From NCBI RefSeq assembly GCF_009859475.1, contig NZ_CP044549.1:1922001-1986000 (forward strand): 64,000 bases of DNA. The letters run 5' to 3'. The first letter of the stretch is position 1; each line of letters starts with the position of its first letter. The position numbers and the translations under genes are program-made. Origin of the DNA: Hydrogenophaga sp. BPS33 (GTDB taxonomy: Bacteria > Pseudomonadota > Gammaproteobacteria > Burkholderiales > Burkholderiaceae_C). Shown here piece by piece: positions 1 through 7,543 of this stretch. The notes below the pieces were generated by a model, which was given only the letters and a program-made list of their open reading frames with translations, did no database searches and was not told the origin of the DNA.

Positions 1-440
1 CCACACAACTCAATACACCCGGGCCGGCGCTGGCCGCGCTCGATGGCGTGCATGCGCTGACCGACGTCACCGGCTTTGGACTGGCCGGACACGCCCTGGA
101 GATGGCGCGGGGCTCCAACACCACGGTGTGCCTGGACATGGCGCGGGTGCCCTGGATCGAAGGCGTGCGCGACCTGGCTGCGCGTGGCCTGGTCACCGGT
201 GCTTCGGGCCGGAACTGGGCGGCCTATGGCCATGAAGTGCGGCTCGGTGCGAACACGCACGCGGTGGAACAGGCCCTGCTCAGCGATCCCCAGACCAGTG
301 GCGGCCTGCTCGTGGCCTGCGCGCCCCATGCGGTGGATGCCGTGCTCGCGGTGTTCCGGGAGCAGGGATTTGCTGCCGCGGCCGACGTGGGTGAAATCGT
401 GGCGGCGCGCGCCGATGGTGTGCGCCTGGACGTGAACTGA
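1..440 (+). CDS. selD: selenide, water dikinase (SelD), C-terminal part
   Basis: SelD makes selenophosphate from selenide and ATP for selenocysteine and selenouridine synthesis in the cytoplasm. Only the C-terminal ~145 codons are here. The frame is open from base 3 and the start lies outside the window; an internal GTG at 48 is not the real start. The AIRS-C domain is recognisable from ALTDVTGFGLAGH near the beginning and DPQTSGGLL about 95 residues later, both strongly conserved in SelD. The RidA gene follows after only 13 bases, so the two may be co-transcribed. The identification rests on these two motifs and on the reading frame running in from upstream. The N-terminal Sec/Cys active site cannot be seen. 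Confidence 0.93.
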   Translation, partial: TQLNTPGPALAALDGVHALTDVTGFGLAGHALEMARGSNTTVCLDMARVPWIEGVRDLAARGLVTGASGRNWAAYGHEVRLGANTHAVEQALLSDPQTSGGLLVACAPHAVDAVLAVFREQGFAAAADVGEIVAARADGVRLDVN

Positions 441-453
441 AGGAGTGCATGGC

Positions 454-837
454 ATGCGCCGCCAACACATCAGCTCGGGCTCGCCTTTCGAGGCGCAGAT
501 CGGTTATTCGCGCGCCGTGGTCGCGGGCGACTGGATCTTCGTCTCGGGCACCACCGGCTTTGACTACGCCACCATGGCCATTTCCGACGACGTGGTGGAG
601 CAGGCCGAGCAATGCTTCCAGAACATCGCGGCGGCGTTGCGCGAAGCCGGTGCGAGCCTGGATGATGTGGTGCGCGTGAACTACGTGTTGCCCGACGCGT
701 CGCTGTTCGAAGCCTGCTGGCCGGTGCTGCGCAGGCACCTGGGGAGGGCACGTCCCGCGGCCATGATGGTCTCGGCCGGTTTGCTCGATCCGCGCATGAA
801 GATCGAAGTGGAAGTGACGGCGCTCAAGCCCGGTTGA
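454..837 (+). CDS. RidA family (YjgF/YER057c/UK114) protein
   Basis: A 127-residue protein of the RidA superfamily. Members hydrolyse reactive enamine/imine intermediates or take part in related amine chemistry in the cytoplasm. The sequence has the usual family pattern: a central VSGTTGFD strand, EQAEQCFQNIAAAL helix, DDVVRVNYVLPD, and a C-terminal MIEVEV-like strand (MKIEVEVTALKPG). I chose the ATG at 454 because AAGGAG ends 8 bases before it; the GTG at 445 has no site. The Arg that marks catalytically active RidA proteins (the R105 region) is not obvious, since the stretch reads GLLDPRMKIEVE, so the exact subgroup and substrate are open. It sits directly behind selD on the same strand. 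Confidence 0.85.
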   Translation: MRRQHISSGSPFEAQIGYSRAVVAGDWIFVSGTTGFDYATMAISDDVVEQAEQCFQNIAAALREAGASLDDVVRVNYVLPDASLFEACWPVLRRHLGRARPAAMMVSAGLLDPRMKIEVEVTALKPG

Positions 838-849
838 GTGCCGTGTGGA

Positions 850-1644
850 TCATTCCACGCGCACCGATGCGCTGGCCGGTGCGGTCTTCTGCTTGCTCGG
901 GTCCGTGTTGTCGAGCAACTCCAGTTTCAGGCTGTATGAGCCTGCCGGCGGTGCGAGCCAGACCTCGGTCTGGCCATTGACAAAGTCCATCACGGCCGGC
1001 GCGCCACTGCCCGGTGTCACCGTGAGACGGAAATGGCCACTGTCGGCCAGGCGCTGTGCGCGCTGCGCCACGTTGAACCCCGAGGCATGGAATTGCACAT
1101 GCAATGGTGCCGGCGACTTGACCACGGTCTGCGGCAACTGCAGGCTGATGCCGGGGACCACCAACGTCTTGGGATCGGTGTCGTTCTTCTTCGTCACCGT
1201 GATGGTGGCGGGCTTGCTGTAGACGAAATGCGGCAGGTGGTTCTGATCGGCCAGCAGCATGCGCAGGGTGTACGTGCCCGGTGCGAGCGTGAGCACCGTC
1301 TCCATCTGGCCTTTGCCGAAGTGGATGTACTGGTCGTTGAAGGGCAGCGCCTCCTTGAAGTTCAGCGGCAGATCGCGGTTGACCAGCAGGTGGTGGTGGC
1401 CGCTGCGTTCGCTGCCCTTGTTGGCGATCGGCGCCAGACCCCAGCCGCCGGAGAGACCGAACTTGAGCAGGTAGGGCGTCTCGATGCGGTCGCCATCCTT
1501 GAGGTTGGTGAAGTAGGCCTCGGCCGCCACGCGGGGTGGTGGCGCTTGCCAGGGGTGCAGTTTCGAGGACGTGCTGCTCTGGGCGAGGCCGAAAGTCGAT
1601 ACCGTGGCGAGCAGCAGAAAGGCGATGGATTTGAGCGTGTGCAT
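850..1644 (-). CDS. exported DUF4399 domain protein
   Basis: A 264-residue protein with a clear signal peptide (hydrophobic residues ~6-20, cleavage probably after FGLAQ). It is therefore periplasmic or outer-membrane associated. DUF4399 features are visible: a HHHLLV stretch near residue 83, FNDQYIHFGKGQ, then an APGTYTLRMLLAD strand, which is the typical core of this family. A second, weaker copy of the fold seems to follow (HFRLTVTP, then APPAGSYSLKLELLD near 225-245), suggesting a tandem domain. No catalytic function is known for the family. It is convergent with the RidA gene, and 13 bases separate the two stop codons. No operon partner is visible upstream. Confidence 0.8.
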   Translation of the reverse strand: MHTLKSIAFLLLATVSTFGLAQSSTSSKLHPWQAPPPRVAAEAYFTNLKDGDRIETPYLLKFGLSGGWGLAPIANKGSERSGHHHLLVNRDLPLNFKEALPFNDQYIHFGKGQMETVLTLAPGTYTLRMLLADQNHLPHFVYSKPATITVTKKNDTDPKTLVVPGISLQLPQTVVKSPAPLHVQFHASGFNVAQRAQRLADSGHFRLTVTPGSGAPAVMDFVNGQTEVWLAPPAGSYSLKLELLDNTDPSKQKTAPASASVRVE

Positions 1645-1829
1645 GGAGCGGGTGGACCGTGAAAGAGGAACGGATGTCGAGCCCTTCCCTTAGGCGCGTT
1701 CATCCATGTGCCGAACCAGAACGCCGCTCCAAGACTCGTCCATAAGTCTATCGGACTAGTGTTGCAGGTCATTTGGCCTGCTTTAGCCGATCTCGGCCGA
1801 TCTGTGATTTGCTTTTGTTTTTGCGATTT

Positions 1830-1858
1830 TTGGAATGTCCAGAAAACACTGCTATAAT
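1830..1858 (+). promoter_or_regulatory. sigma-70 promoter of tRNA-Arg
   Basis: TTGGAA at 1830-1835 and a perfect TATAAT at 1853-1858 are separated by 17 bases. The mature tRNA starts 10 bases after the -10 box, so transcription probably starts just before the tRNA 5' end. Confidence 0.75.
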
Positions 1859-1868
1859 TCGAGGCTTC

Positions 1869-1945
1869 GCGGCTGTAGCTCAGCTGGATAGAGTACTTGG
1901 CTACGAACCAAGGGGTCGTGGGTTCGATTCCTGCCAGCCGCACCA
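1869..1945 (+). tRNA. tRNA-Arg (anticodon ACG)
   Basis: A 77-base cloverleaf. The acceptor stem GCGGCTG pairs with CAGCCGC, the discriminator is A and CCA is encoded. The anticodon loop CTACGAA sits between CTTGG and CCAAG, and the T-loop is GGTTCGATTCC. The ACG anticodon, read as ICG after deamination, decodes CGU/CGC/CGA. Its own promoter lies directly upstream and a strong terminator follows. Confidence 0.97.
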
Positions 1946-1964
1946 GAACATGCGTTCTAGAACA

Positions 1965-2002
1965 ACGGGTTAGCTCCAAAAGAGCTAGCCCGTTTTTCTT
2001 TG
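1965..2002 (+). terminator. Rho-independent terminator of tRNA-Arg
   Basis: ACGGGTTAGCTC (1965-1976) pairs with GAGCTAGCCCGT (1982-1993) over 12 base pairs including one G-T, with a 5-base loop. TTTTCTTT follows. It lies 20 bases after the tRNA CCA end. Confidence 0.9.
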
Positions 2003-2109
2003 TCCGCTCGGCTGCGCGACTTCTTGCGCGACTTTTTCTTTTCCTTCCTCGAACGCACCGCCTTGCGCCTTCCTTCGCAAGGCCATCCGCCGAATTGGGC
2101 GGAGGCCTC

Positions 2110-2335
2110 GGGCGAAGGCACCGCGCACAGCTGGACCGTGGCGCACCACGCCTTCCATCCCGCCTTTGCCGGCGAACTCCCCTACACCTTGGTCACCGTG
2201 GATCTCAAGGAAGGTGTGCGCGCGCTGGGGCGCTGGCGAGAAGGGTGCACACCGAGCGTGGGCATGGCGGTACGAGGCGGTTTCGAACCGCGCGAAGATG
2301 GCGTGGATCTGGTCTTCCAGGCCGTTGCCGGATAA
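2110..2335 (+). pseudogene. remnant of a DUF35-type OB-fold protein (acyl-CoA-associated)
   Basis: The frame ending at 2335 encodes the C-terminal half of a Zn-ribbon/OB-fold (DUF35) protein. GTAHSWTVAHHAFHPAF, LPYTLVTVDLKEG and a terminal F-x(6)-GVDLVF are all typical of that family, which partners thiolases and enoyl-CoA hydratases. The N-terminal zinc ribbon is missing: sequence upstream of about 2110 is unrelated and runs into the tRNA terminator. No start codon with a ribosome site is near. I read it as a truncated relic. It lies beside two other acyl-CoA relics on the opposite strand. Confidence 0.7.
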
Positions 2336-2341
2336 ACCGGG

Positions 2342-2498
2342 CGCTCAGCGCGCCGTCACGAAGCTCACATAGCGCGGCACCATGAAGTAAGCCATGTGCG
2401 CTGCGCAGTGCGCGATGAGCGCCGCTTAATGCCGCCGCCATGTCGACGGCGGAGTGCGTTTGCAAGATGTGCTCGACTTCATAGGCCGAGATGTTCGC
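2342..2498 (-). pseudogene. C-terminal scrap of an AMP-forming acyl-CoA ligase
   Basis: Two motif blocks in two frames belong to the C-terminal lid domain of AMP-dependent acyl-CoA synthetases. NISAYEVEHILQTH (from 2498 downwards) matches the family's N-I-S-x-x-E-V-E motif. After a frame change, LIAHCAAHMAYFMVPRYVSF matches the block that normally leads to the catalytic lysine. The frame then hits TGA, so the catalytic lysine region is lost. The piece between the blocks is shortened. This is too broken to be functional. Similarity is judged by eye from the motifs. Confidence 0.65.
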
Positions 2499-2520
2499 TC
2501 AGCGCATCGCGCCCCGTCGT

Positions 2521-2907
2521 GGCTGGTATCGCGAGAATCGCGAGGCCGCCTTCGGAACGGCGCGCGGCCCGGAAGTAGTCGGTCTGCGCCCCGACCGCGC
2601 CGACATAACGCCCGCCCAGAAGTTCCGCGCTCACCTGGCCGCACAGGGCGACCTCGATCGCAGAGTTGATGGCCATCAAAGGCGACCCGGGAATGGGCTC
2701 GACGAGCCGGTTTGCCGGCGCGAAGCCGAGAACGCTATCGTGCGACAAAGCGGCGTAGAGCGATGAACAGCCGACCACGAGTGCGGTGAGGCACGCATCC
2801 GGGGTGGCGGTGTCGAGGGCGCCGCTGTCCAGCAAGTCCAGGTACCCGTCGCCCACCAGGCCCGAGCGGATCTTCAGGCCCCGGTGTTGTTTCAGCGCGC
2901 CCGCCAC
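2521..2907 (-). pseudogene. fragment of an acetyl-CoA hydrolase / 4-hydroxybutyrate CoA-transferase
   Basis: The stretch encodes the C-terminal catalytic part of a class I CoA-transferase: SGLVGDGYLDLLDSG, then INSAIEVALCGQVSAELLGG, then VGAQTDYFRAARRSEGG and AILAIPATT. These are diagnostic for the acetyl-CoA hydrolase/4HB-CoA transferase family. The N-terminal half (normally ~200 residues) is absent, and the frame is lost after IPATT, where ligase-derived sequence begins. It lies directly downstream of the gene at 2916-3623 on the same strand, so it may once have been the tail of that operon. Confidence 0.75.
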
Positions 2908-2915
2908 CGCCCCCG

Positions 2916-3623
2916 CTAGAGATCAGTTTGATGCAAGCGGTGTGCGAGGTCGTATGCCTGCAGCTTGCAGTCCGACACGACGCCACTCCATCCGTTCAGG
3001 ATTTCAGCGCACTGTTGTAGGACTGGTGTCAATGAGTGACGCGAAATGCCCTCGATCAGAACCACCGCATCGAAATCGGTGGCACCTGCTCGCATGGACA
3101 GCGCGCCGTCGTTCATGGGCCGCCGCTCCACGTTTCCTTTGATGCCGGCGTGCGCAGCGATTACACCAGGCTGGCGCGTTGCATCCTCCACCAGATCCCG
3201 GACGCGCAGTCGGAACTGATCCAGCGGCAATGGCGGGTGTGCCTCAACTGCCTCCGTCGCTAGACGCATGCGCAACGTGCCCATCGCTCCGCCAGTGCCC
3301 CGTCCGCGCGTAATGGCAAGGTGACAGGGCGCTCGTGTGAACTGCAGGAATCCGGGATGCACGCGTTGCGTCCACGGTGATCGCGCGTTCGCGGTCATGA
3401 AGTACCCCTCCGAGGCGAACACTTCAAAGGAACTGGCTTCGTACAGTGTGAAGCAGCGCTGATCGTGGGCCTCGGCGTTCCAATAACGGCTGCCGGTCAC
3501 GATGCCTGGGGTGAGCACCCGCTCGGGCAGGTGCTCTTCGGTGTGCCAGTGATGGAACTCCTCCTCTAGCGCCGGTTCGATGTCGTGCCAGATGGCCAGA
3601 AAAGCGGTGCCTCGCAATGCCAT
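2916..3623 (-). CDS. putative dimeric alpha/beta-barrel (DUF4286-like) protein
   Basis: A 235-residue protein of unknown function. FHHWHTEEHLPERV near residues 22-35, followed by SRYWNAEAHDQRCFTLYEA, is the pattern seen in dimeric ferredoxin-like barrel proteins annotated as DUF4286 or ethyl-tert-butyl-ether degradation-like. A second barrel-like half follows (residues ~120-225). The start at ATG 3623 is preferred: it lies 7 bases after the TGA of the upstream Bug gene, with GGAG upstream. A longer frame to 3656 would overlap that gene. It is the last gene of an operon with a Bug receptor and a TIM-barrel isomerase and probably acts in the same catabolic route. The function is not known. Confidence 0.6.
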   Translation of the reverse strand: MALRGTAFLAIWHDIEPALEEEFHHWHTEEHLPERVLTPGIVTGSRYWNAEAHDQRCFTLYEASSFEVFASEGYFMTANARSPWTQRVHPGFLQFTRAPCHLAITRGRGTGGAMGTLRMRLATEAVEAHPPLPLDQFRLRVRDLVEDATRQPGVIAAHAGIKGNVERRPMNDGALSMRAGATDFDAVVLIEGISRHSLTPVLQQCAEILNGWSGVVSDCKLQAYDLAHRLHQTDL

Positions 3624-3630
3624 GCGCCAC

Positions 3631-4605
3631 TCACTCCGGTTTGATGCCGCGGGCATCGATCACTCGGGCCCAGCGGACACCTTCTTCGCGCAGCAGCTGC
3701 GCGAACCGCTCGGGCGTGCCGCCCAAGGGATCCACACCCATTTCGCGGAAACGCTGAACAACCGCAGGCTCGCGCAACGCCTGGGTGATGGCCGCATTGG
3801 CGGTGGCAACGATAGCGGAGGGTGTGTCGCCAGGCATCACCAGGCCGTTCCAGTTGGCACAGGTCCACTGCCGCTGACCTTGCTCCCCCACCGTGGCCAC
3901 ATCGGGCAATAGACGGGCGCGCTGGGCGCTGCTCACGGCAATGGCGCGGACCCGGCCACCCTGGACCAGGCCCACCACGTTGGGCAGCGCCCCCCAGGTC
4001 ATGTCCACCTCGCCGGACGCCACCGCCAGCGCGGCAGGGCCACCGCCCTTATAGGGGATGTTGGCCATCTCGACGCCTGCGTCGCCCTTCATCTGCTCGG
4101 TCAAGAGATGCTGGATCGAACCCCGGTTTGGAATCGCGATGTTGATTTGGCCAGGCGCCTTGCGGGCTGCAGTGATGACTTCTTCGAGGGTCTTCCAGGG
4201 TGCACTCGTCCGTACGATGAGAACGAAGGGCGTTTCGTAGGTCAGGCTGACCGGCTTGAGGTCTTTGTTCGGATCGAAGGGCAGTTGCGGAAAGAGCCGT
4301 TTGCCGATGACCACCGGACCCGAGGAGGCTACACCGAGCGTGTAGCCATCGCCGGGGGCCTTGGCCACCGCGTTCATGCCGATGATCCCGTCCGCACCCG
4401 TGCGGTTCTCCACGATGACGGGCTGTTGCCACATCTTCTCCAACCGTTCGCCAATGATGCGCGGTACCAGGTCACCCGCACCACCAGCGGGAAAGGGCAC
4501 GATCACGCGCAGGGTGCGGTTGGGCCAAGCGTTGGCGATGGCGGCGCCCCATGGCGCGGATGCGGCGGCGCAGGCGAGCGCCGTGAGCATGCTTCTTCGT
4601 TTCAT
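3631..4605 (-). CDS. Bug/TctC-family tripartite tricarboxylate receptor
   Basis: A 324-residue periplasmic solute-binding protein with a signal peptide (residues 1-26, ending AAIANA). Bug receptors bind carboxylates or aromatic and amino acids and normally feed a TctAB permease. Typical features are FPAGGAGDLVPRIIGE near residue 38, VENRTGADGIIGMNAVAKAPGDGYTL, IPYKGGGPAALA, and LLPDVATVGEQG in place of the usual PTxxE-G motif. No TctA/TctB genes are in the window, so this is an orphan receptor, as is usual in Burkholderiales. It lies between a TIM-barrel isomerase and the dimeric-barrel gene in a likely operon. The ligand is unknown. Confidence 0.9.
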   Translation of the reverse strand: MKRRSMLTALACAAASAPWGAAIANAWPNRTLRVIVPFPAGGAGDLVPRIIGERLEKMWQQPVIVENRTGADGIIGMNAVAKAPGDGYTLGVASSGPVVIGKRLFPQLPFDPNKDLKPVSLTYETPFVLIVRTSAPWKTLEEVITAARKAPGQINIAIPNRGSIQHLLTEQMKGDAGVEMANIPYKGGGPAALAVASGEVDMTWGALPNVVGLVQGGRVRAIAVSSAQRARLLPDVATVGEQGQRQWTCANWNGLVMPGDTPSAIVATANAAITQALREPAVVQRFREMGVDPLGGTPERFAQLLREEGVRWARVIDARGIKPE

Positions 4606-4641
4606 TGTGATGTCTCCGGTTGTGACTGTGGAAGTGGGCGC

Positions 4642-5550
4642 TCAGGCCGTCTCCAGCGCGGCGTCTGCGGCGCAGGCCGAAAGGTAGGCACGGCCTGCGC
4701 GCAGGGTGGCAAAGGCGTCGCCGACGCCCTTGTATTCGATGACCACCCAACCGTCGAAGCCAGCTTCACGCACCTGGCGCAGCGCCAGGCTGTAGTCCAC
4801 GTCGCCGTCGGACAGGGGGCGTTCGACGAAGGCTGATCGCTGCAGCTCTGGAAAATGCACTCGCTGCAGGTTGTTCACGTGCCAGAGGTTCATGCGCGGG
4901 GCCAATGTGCTGAGCGCTTCGCGCCACGTTTCCGGTGGCGTGTCGTAGGCACGGTATCCGTTGCACAGATCGGGGTTGGCGCCCACGTTGGGTGCGCCGG
5001 TCGCGTTCAGCAGGCGCAGCAGGCTGGCACTGGTGTCGGCCAGGCTACGGTCGTGCAGTTCGATTGAAAGAGAAAGCCCGCAATCGGCGGCACGTTGGGC
5101 AAGGGTGCGCAGGCGTTCGGCCGTCTGATCGAAATCCGCATCGGTGGCGCCCCGGCTGCCGCCCGGCGAATGCGTGGCCCCCATCACCGGCGTCACACCT
5201 GGCGTTCTCGGAATGCTCAGTGCGAGGTTGACGATACCGGCACCCAGGCGCTCTGCCACGGCGAACGCGGCCTCGACGGCGCGTGCGTTTCGCTCCGCGA
5301 GCTCCGGGTGGCACAGCGTTTTGCCCATGCAGCTGACGGTGGGGATGCGCAGGCCCAGGGACTCGGCGGCGCAGCGTACGGTATGGGCGTTCTCCACCGT
5401 GAAATCATCGAACGGCCAACTGTCGGAGACGTCAACGCCATCGAAGCCGGCATCGCGGATGCGCCGGAGGTCGCGCTCCAACTCGATGGAGCTGGGCATG
5501 CTGCGCTGCCAATGGTGGCGCAGCGCATGAAGATGGAAGGCGAATTGCAT
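4642..5550 (-). CDS. sugar phosphate isomerase/epimerase family TIM-barrel protein
   Basis: A 302-residue xylose-isomerase-like TIM barrel (AP endonuclease 2 superfamily). Recognisable strands: IRDAGFDGVDVSDSW near residue 35, GLSLSIELHDRS near 170, VGANPDLCNGY near 205 with the metal-site D, LWHVNNLQ near 235, and GWVVIEYKGVG near the end. The conserved E/D/H set fits a divalent-metal isomerase or epimerase. The start is taken as ATG 5550, because the longer frame to 5634 would run across the promoter and start of the divergent LysR gene. It is the first gene of the operon leading to the Bug receptor and is probably controlled by that LysR protein. The substrate is not known. Confidence 0.82.
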   Translation of the reverse strand: MQFAFHLHALRHHWQRSMPSSIELERDLRRIRDAGFDGVDVSDSWPFDDFTVENAHTVRCAAESLGLRIPTVSCMGKTLCHPELAERNARAVEAAFAVAERLGAGIVNLALSIPRTPGVTPVMGATHSPGGSRGATDADFDQTAERLRTLAQRAADCGLSLSIELHDRSLADTSASLLRLLNATGAPNVGANPDLCNGYRAYDTPPETWREALSTLAPRMNLWHVNNLQRVHFPELQRSAFVERPLSDGDVDYSLALRQVREAGFDGWVVIEYKGVGDAFATLRAGRAYLSACAADAALETA

Positions 5551-5626
5551 GCGGCGATTCTTCGATGGAGGAATGTTTTCGTCAAACTTATAATTTTCAA
5601 GACAATATGAATTCTGTTTATTGATC

Positions 5627-6580
5627 ATGGACATACGCGATCTGCGTTACTTTCAGTTGGTGGCCCGGTCGGGCCACATCGGCAAGGCGGCACAAGGTGC
5701 GCACCGCTCGCAACCGGCGATCAGCAAATCCATTCAGCGGATCGAGCACGAACTAGGGGTGACGCTGTTCGACCGTTCGCGCCGCAAGTTGGAGCTGACC
5801 ACAGTGGGCCGTTTGCTGCAGGACCGCTGTGAGACCTTGCTGCGCGACATGGACGAGTTGCAACGCGAAGTGCGCGCGGCTGCGCTGGGCGAGGTAGGAC
5901 ACGTGCGCGTGGGCGTCTCGGGCATGGCGGCCGACATCCTGCTGTCGCAGCTCACGTCCTCTCTGCTGGCGCAGCACCCCGGGATCACGCTGGAGGTGGA
6001 GGTGGGGATGAATGACAGCCTGGCGCAAGCACTGTCGGCGCACGCGCTCGACATCGTGGTCGCCCCGGCTACGCACGCGATTGCCGGCTTGGATTTCGAG
6101 GCTGTGCTCCCTGACCAAGTCGTGGTGGTGGCCGACAAGGCCCATCCCCTGGTCGGCAAACGCACCCTCAAGCTGCCGCAGTTGCGGCCTTACAAATGGG
6201 TGCTGCCATCTCGCTCAAGCGAGTCCCGCCGGTGGCTGGAAACGCGCTTTGCGGAGCAACGCGAGCCCAAGCCTGTGGCACAGATCCAGTCCAATTCGAT
6301 CTCGCTTACGCCGCGCATGATCTCCGGCACGCATCTGCTGACTCATGTGTCGCGACGCAATCTGGCCATGGAACCCCTGGCCTCGATCGTGCGGGAGATC
6401 GATGTACCGGCGCTGACGATGCCGCGCGACTTCGGGATCCTGGTGCGAGAAGGCGCTAGTCTCTCACCCGCCGCCGAAGCGGTGCGATCGCAGGTGCGAG
6501 CCGCCTGCGCGCAGACACTGGGCGCGAAGCCCGTGGCAGGACCCGTACCGACGCCGGTCCGGCGACGGCGCTCATCGTAG
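5627..6580 (+). CDS. LysR-type transcriptional regulator
   Basis: A 317-residue LysR regulator. The winged HTH is at residues ~18-48 (GHIGKAAQGAHRSQPAISKS, then RIEHELGVTLFDR). The effector domain begins near residue 92 (GHVRVGVSGMAAD). ATG 5627 is the natural start, since a TTG six bases earlier lacks support. It is divergent from the isomerase-Bug operon, and the AT-rich 76-base gap between the two starts is the likely shared promoter/operator. It probably activates that operon in response to a pathway intermediate, which is the usual LysR arrangement. The C-terminus ends in a basic run (RRRRSS), which is uncommon. Confidence 0.92.
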   Translation: MDIRDLRYFQLVARSGHIGKAAQGAHRSQPAISKSIQRIEHELGVTLFDRSRRKLELTTVGRLLQDRCETLLRDMDELQREVRAAALGEVGHVRVGVSGMAADILLSQLTSSLLAQHPGITLEVEVGMNDSLAQALSAHALDIVVAPATHAIAGLDFEAVLPDQVVVVADKAHPLVGKRTLKLPQLRPYKWVLPSRSSESRRWLETRFAEQREPKPVAQIQSNSISLTPRMISGTHLLTHVSRRNLAMEPLASIVREIDVPALTMPRDFGILVREGASLSPAAEAVRSQVRAACAQTLGAKPVAGPVPTPVRRRRSS

Positions 6581-7374
6581 CGACGCGAGTAGGTCCTTCA
6601 CGGCAACAGTCTCGCCAGCGCGCAAAATCTGAGTCGCGCAAGCAGATCTGCGCAATCATGACCATTCCCCACGGGTACTCCAGATAGAGCTTGAGCAGCC
6701 GGGCAGGTAGAGCGTTACTACCCCGGTGCCGCATTGGCCGTGACCCCGCGAAGACCAAGCAATCCCAGCTGATCGCGCTGCTGGGTGCGGCATCGGGTGC
6801 TTCCATGTCCCAGATGACGTCGCTCACAGGATGGTTACCGCACACGGTGCGCGGCACCATCAGCGCCGCCTTGCGCAAGCGCCTGGGACTCAACGTCCCG
6901 TGCCAGTTCCACGGAATCGAGCCCGCTTGCCTGGGGTGCCGCAATATCGGCTGCTTGGCTTGGCTTGGCTTGCGGTTGTGGCGGTGTTTCTCGCCCATTG
7001 GTGCATCGTGACCAAGGAAGCCCAGGTACTGCACAACGAGCCGAAAAATATTCATCGGCCCGAACTCACCCTCTCCGAGGATGCTGCGCTCACGTTCGAG
7101 ATTGAAAATCTGCAGCTTCGAGTTGAGGCGACCAAAAAGAGAAACGCCAATGTCGCCCTCTGGTTGGATCGCTGCAGGTGCGGGGTAATCGCTACCCCCG
7201 TTTGGTTTGCGGCAGCGGCCTCCGTGGCCTGTCAATAGGCTGCGGTTGCCTGTAGTCTTTTCGCTCAGGATCTGGCTGAGGGAGGGGGTTTGTCGCAGTA
7301 GTCCAGCACACAATGGACTCATTGATGGACAGAACGAAAAATCGGCCTGCAAGTCGCATAAACACTGGGGGTCC
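6581..7374. other. gene-poor debris between the LysR gene and tRNA-Ser
   Basis: About 800 bases with no convincing intact gene. The only recognisable part is a broken DUF3489 reading frame near 6750-6950 (listed separately). Frames on either strand elsewhere (for example 6456-7352 minus and 6831-7238 plus) have no family motifs I recognise and no start sites. The position next to the 3' end of tRNA-Ser suggests the residue of an integrated element, but no integrase or repeated tRNA end is visible. Confidence 0.5.
6750..6950 (+). pseudogene. broken DUF3489 domain gene
   Basis: The plus frame encodes KQSQLIALLGAASGAS, then TGWLPHTVRGTIS and ALRKRLGL. These match the short winged-helix-like DUF3489 family, whose hallmark is K-x2-Q-L-x2-L-L followed by TGW-x-x-H-T-V-R-G. 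Those proteins are common in proteobacterial prophages and integrative elements. After RKRLGL the expected terminal strand (usually ending Y-R-L/I) appears only in another frame (PQYRLLG), so there is a frameshift. There is no N-terminal extension or ribosome site. I read it as a decayed remnant. Confidence 0.65.
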
Positions 7375-7462
7375 TGGCGGAGACTGTGAGATTCGAACTC
7401 ACGGACCCTTGCGGGTCGGCAGTTTTCAAGACTGCTGGTTTAAACCGCTCACCCAAGTCTCC
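7375..7462 (-). tRNA. tRNA-Ser (anticodon TGA)
   Basis: An 88-base class II tRNA. On the minus strand the 7-bp acceptor stem GGAGACT pairs with AGTCTCC, the discriminator is G and CCA is encoded. The anticodon stem GCAGT/ACTGC holds the loop CTTGAAA, giving TGA. The long variable arm GACCCGCAAGGGTC is typical of serine tRNAs, and the T-loop is GTTCGAATC. It decodes UCA and UCG. Confidence 0.96.
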
Positions 7463-7543
7463 GGAAGCGATCACAGGGCGCGATTTTAGCCTGCGTGCGG
7501 ATTCGCCCGGGCGCGGCCCGTACGGTTCTTGGATCGGCGGGTG

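Noticed and set aside
6456..7352. Minus-strand frame of 298 codons across the debris before tRNA-Ser
   Set aside because: It overlaps the end of the LysR gene, has no ribosome site and no recognisable motif. Part of it is antisense to the DUF3489 remnant.
7375..7462. Attachment-site duplication of the tRNA-Ser 3' end
   Set aside because: I looked for a second copy of the tRNA 3' sequence in the neighbouring debris and saw none, and no integrase gene is present.
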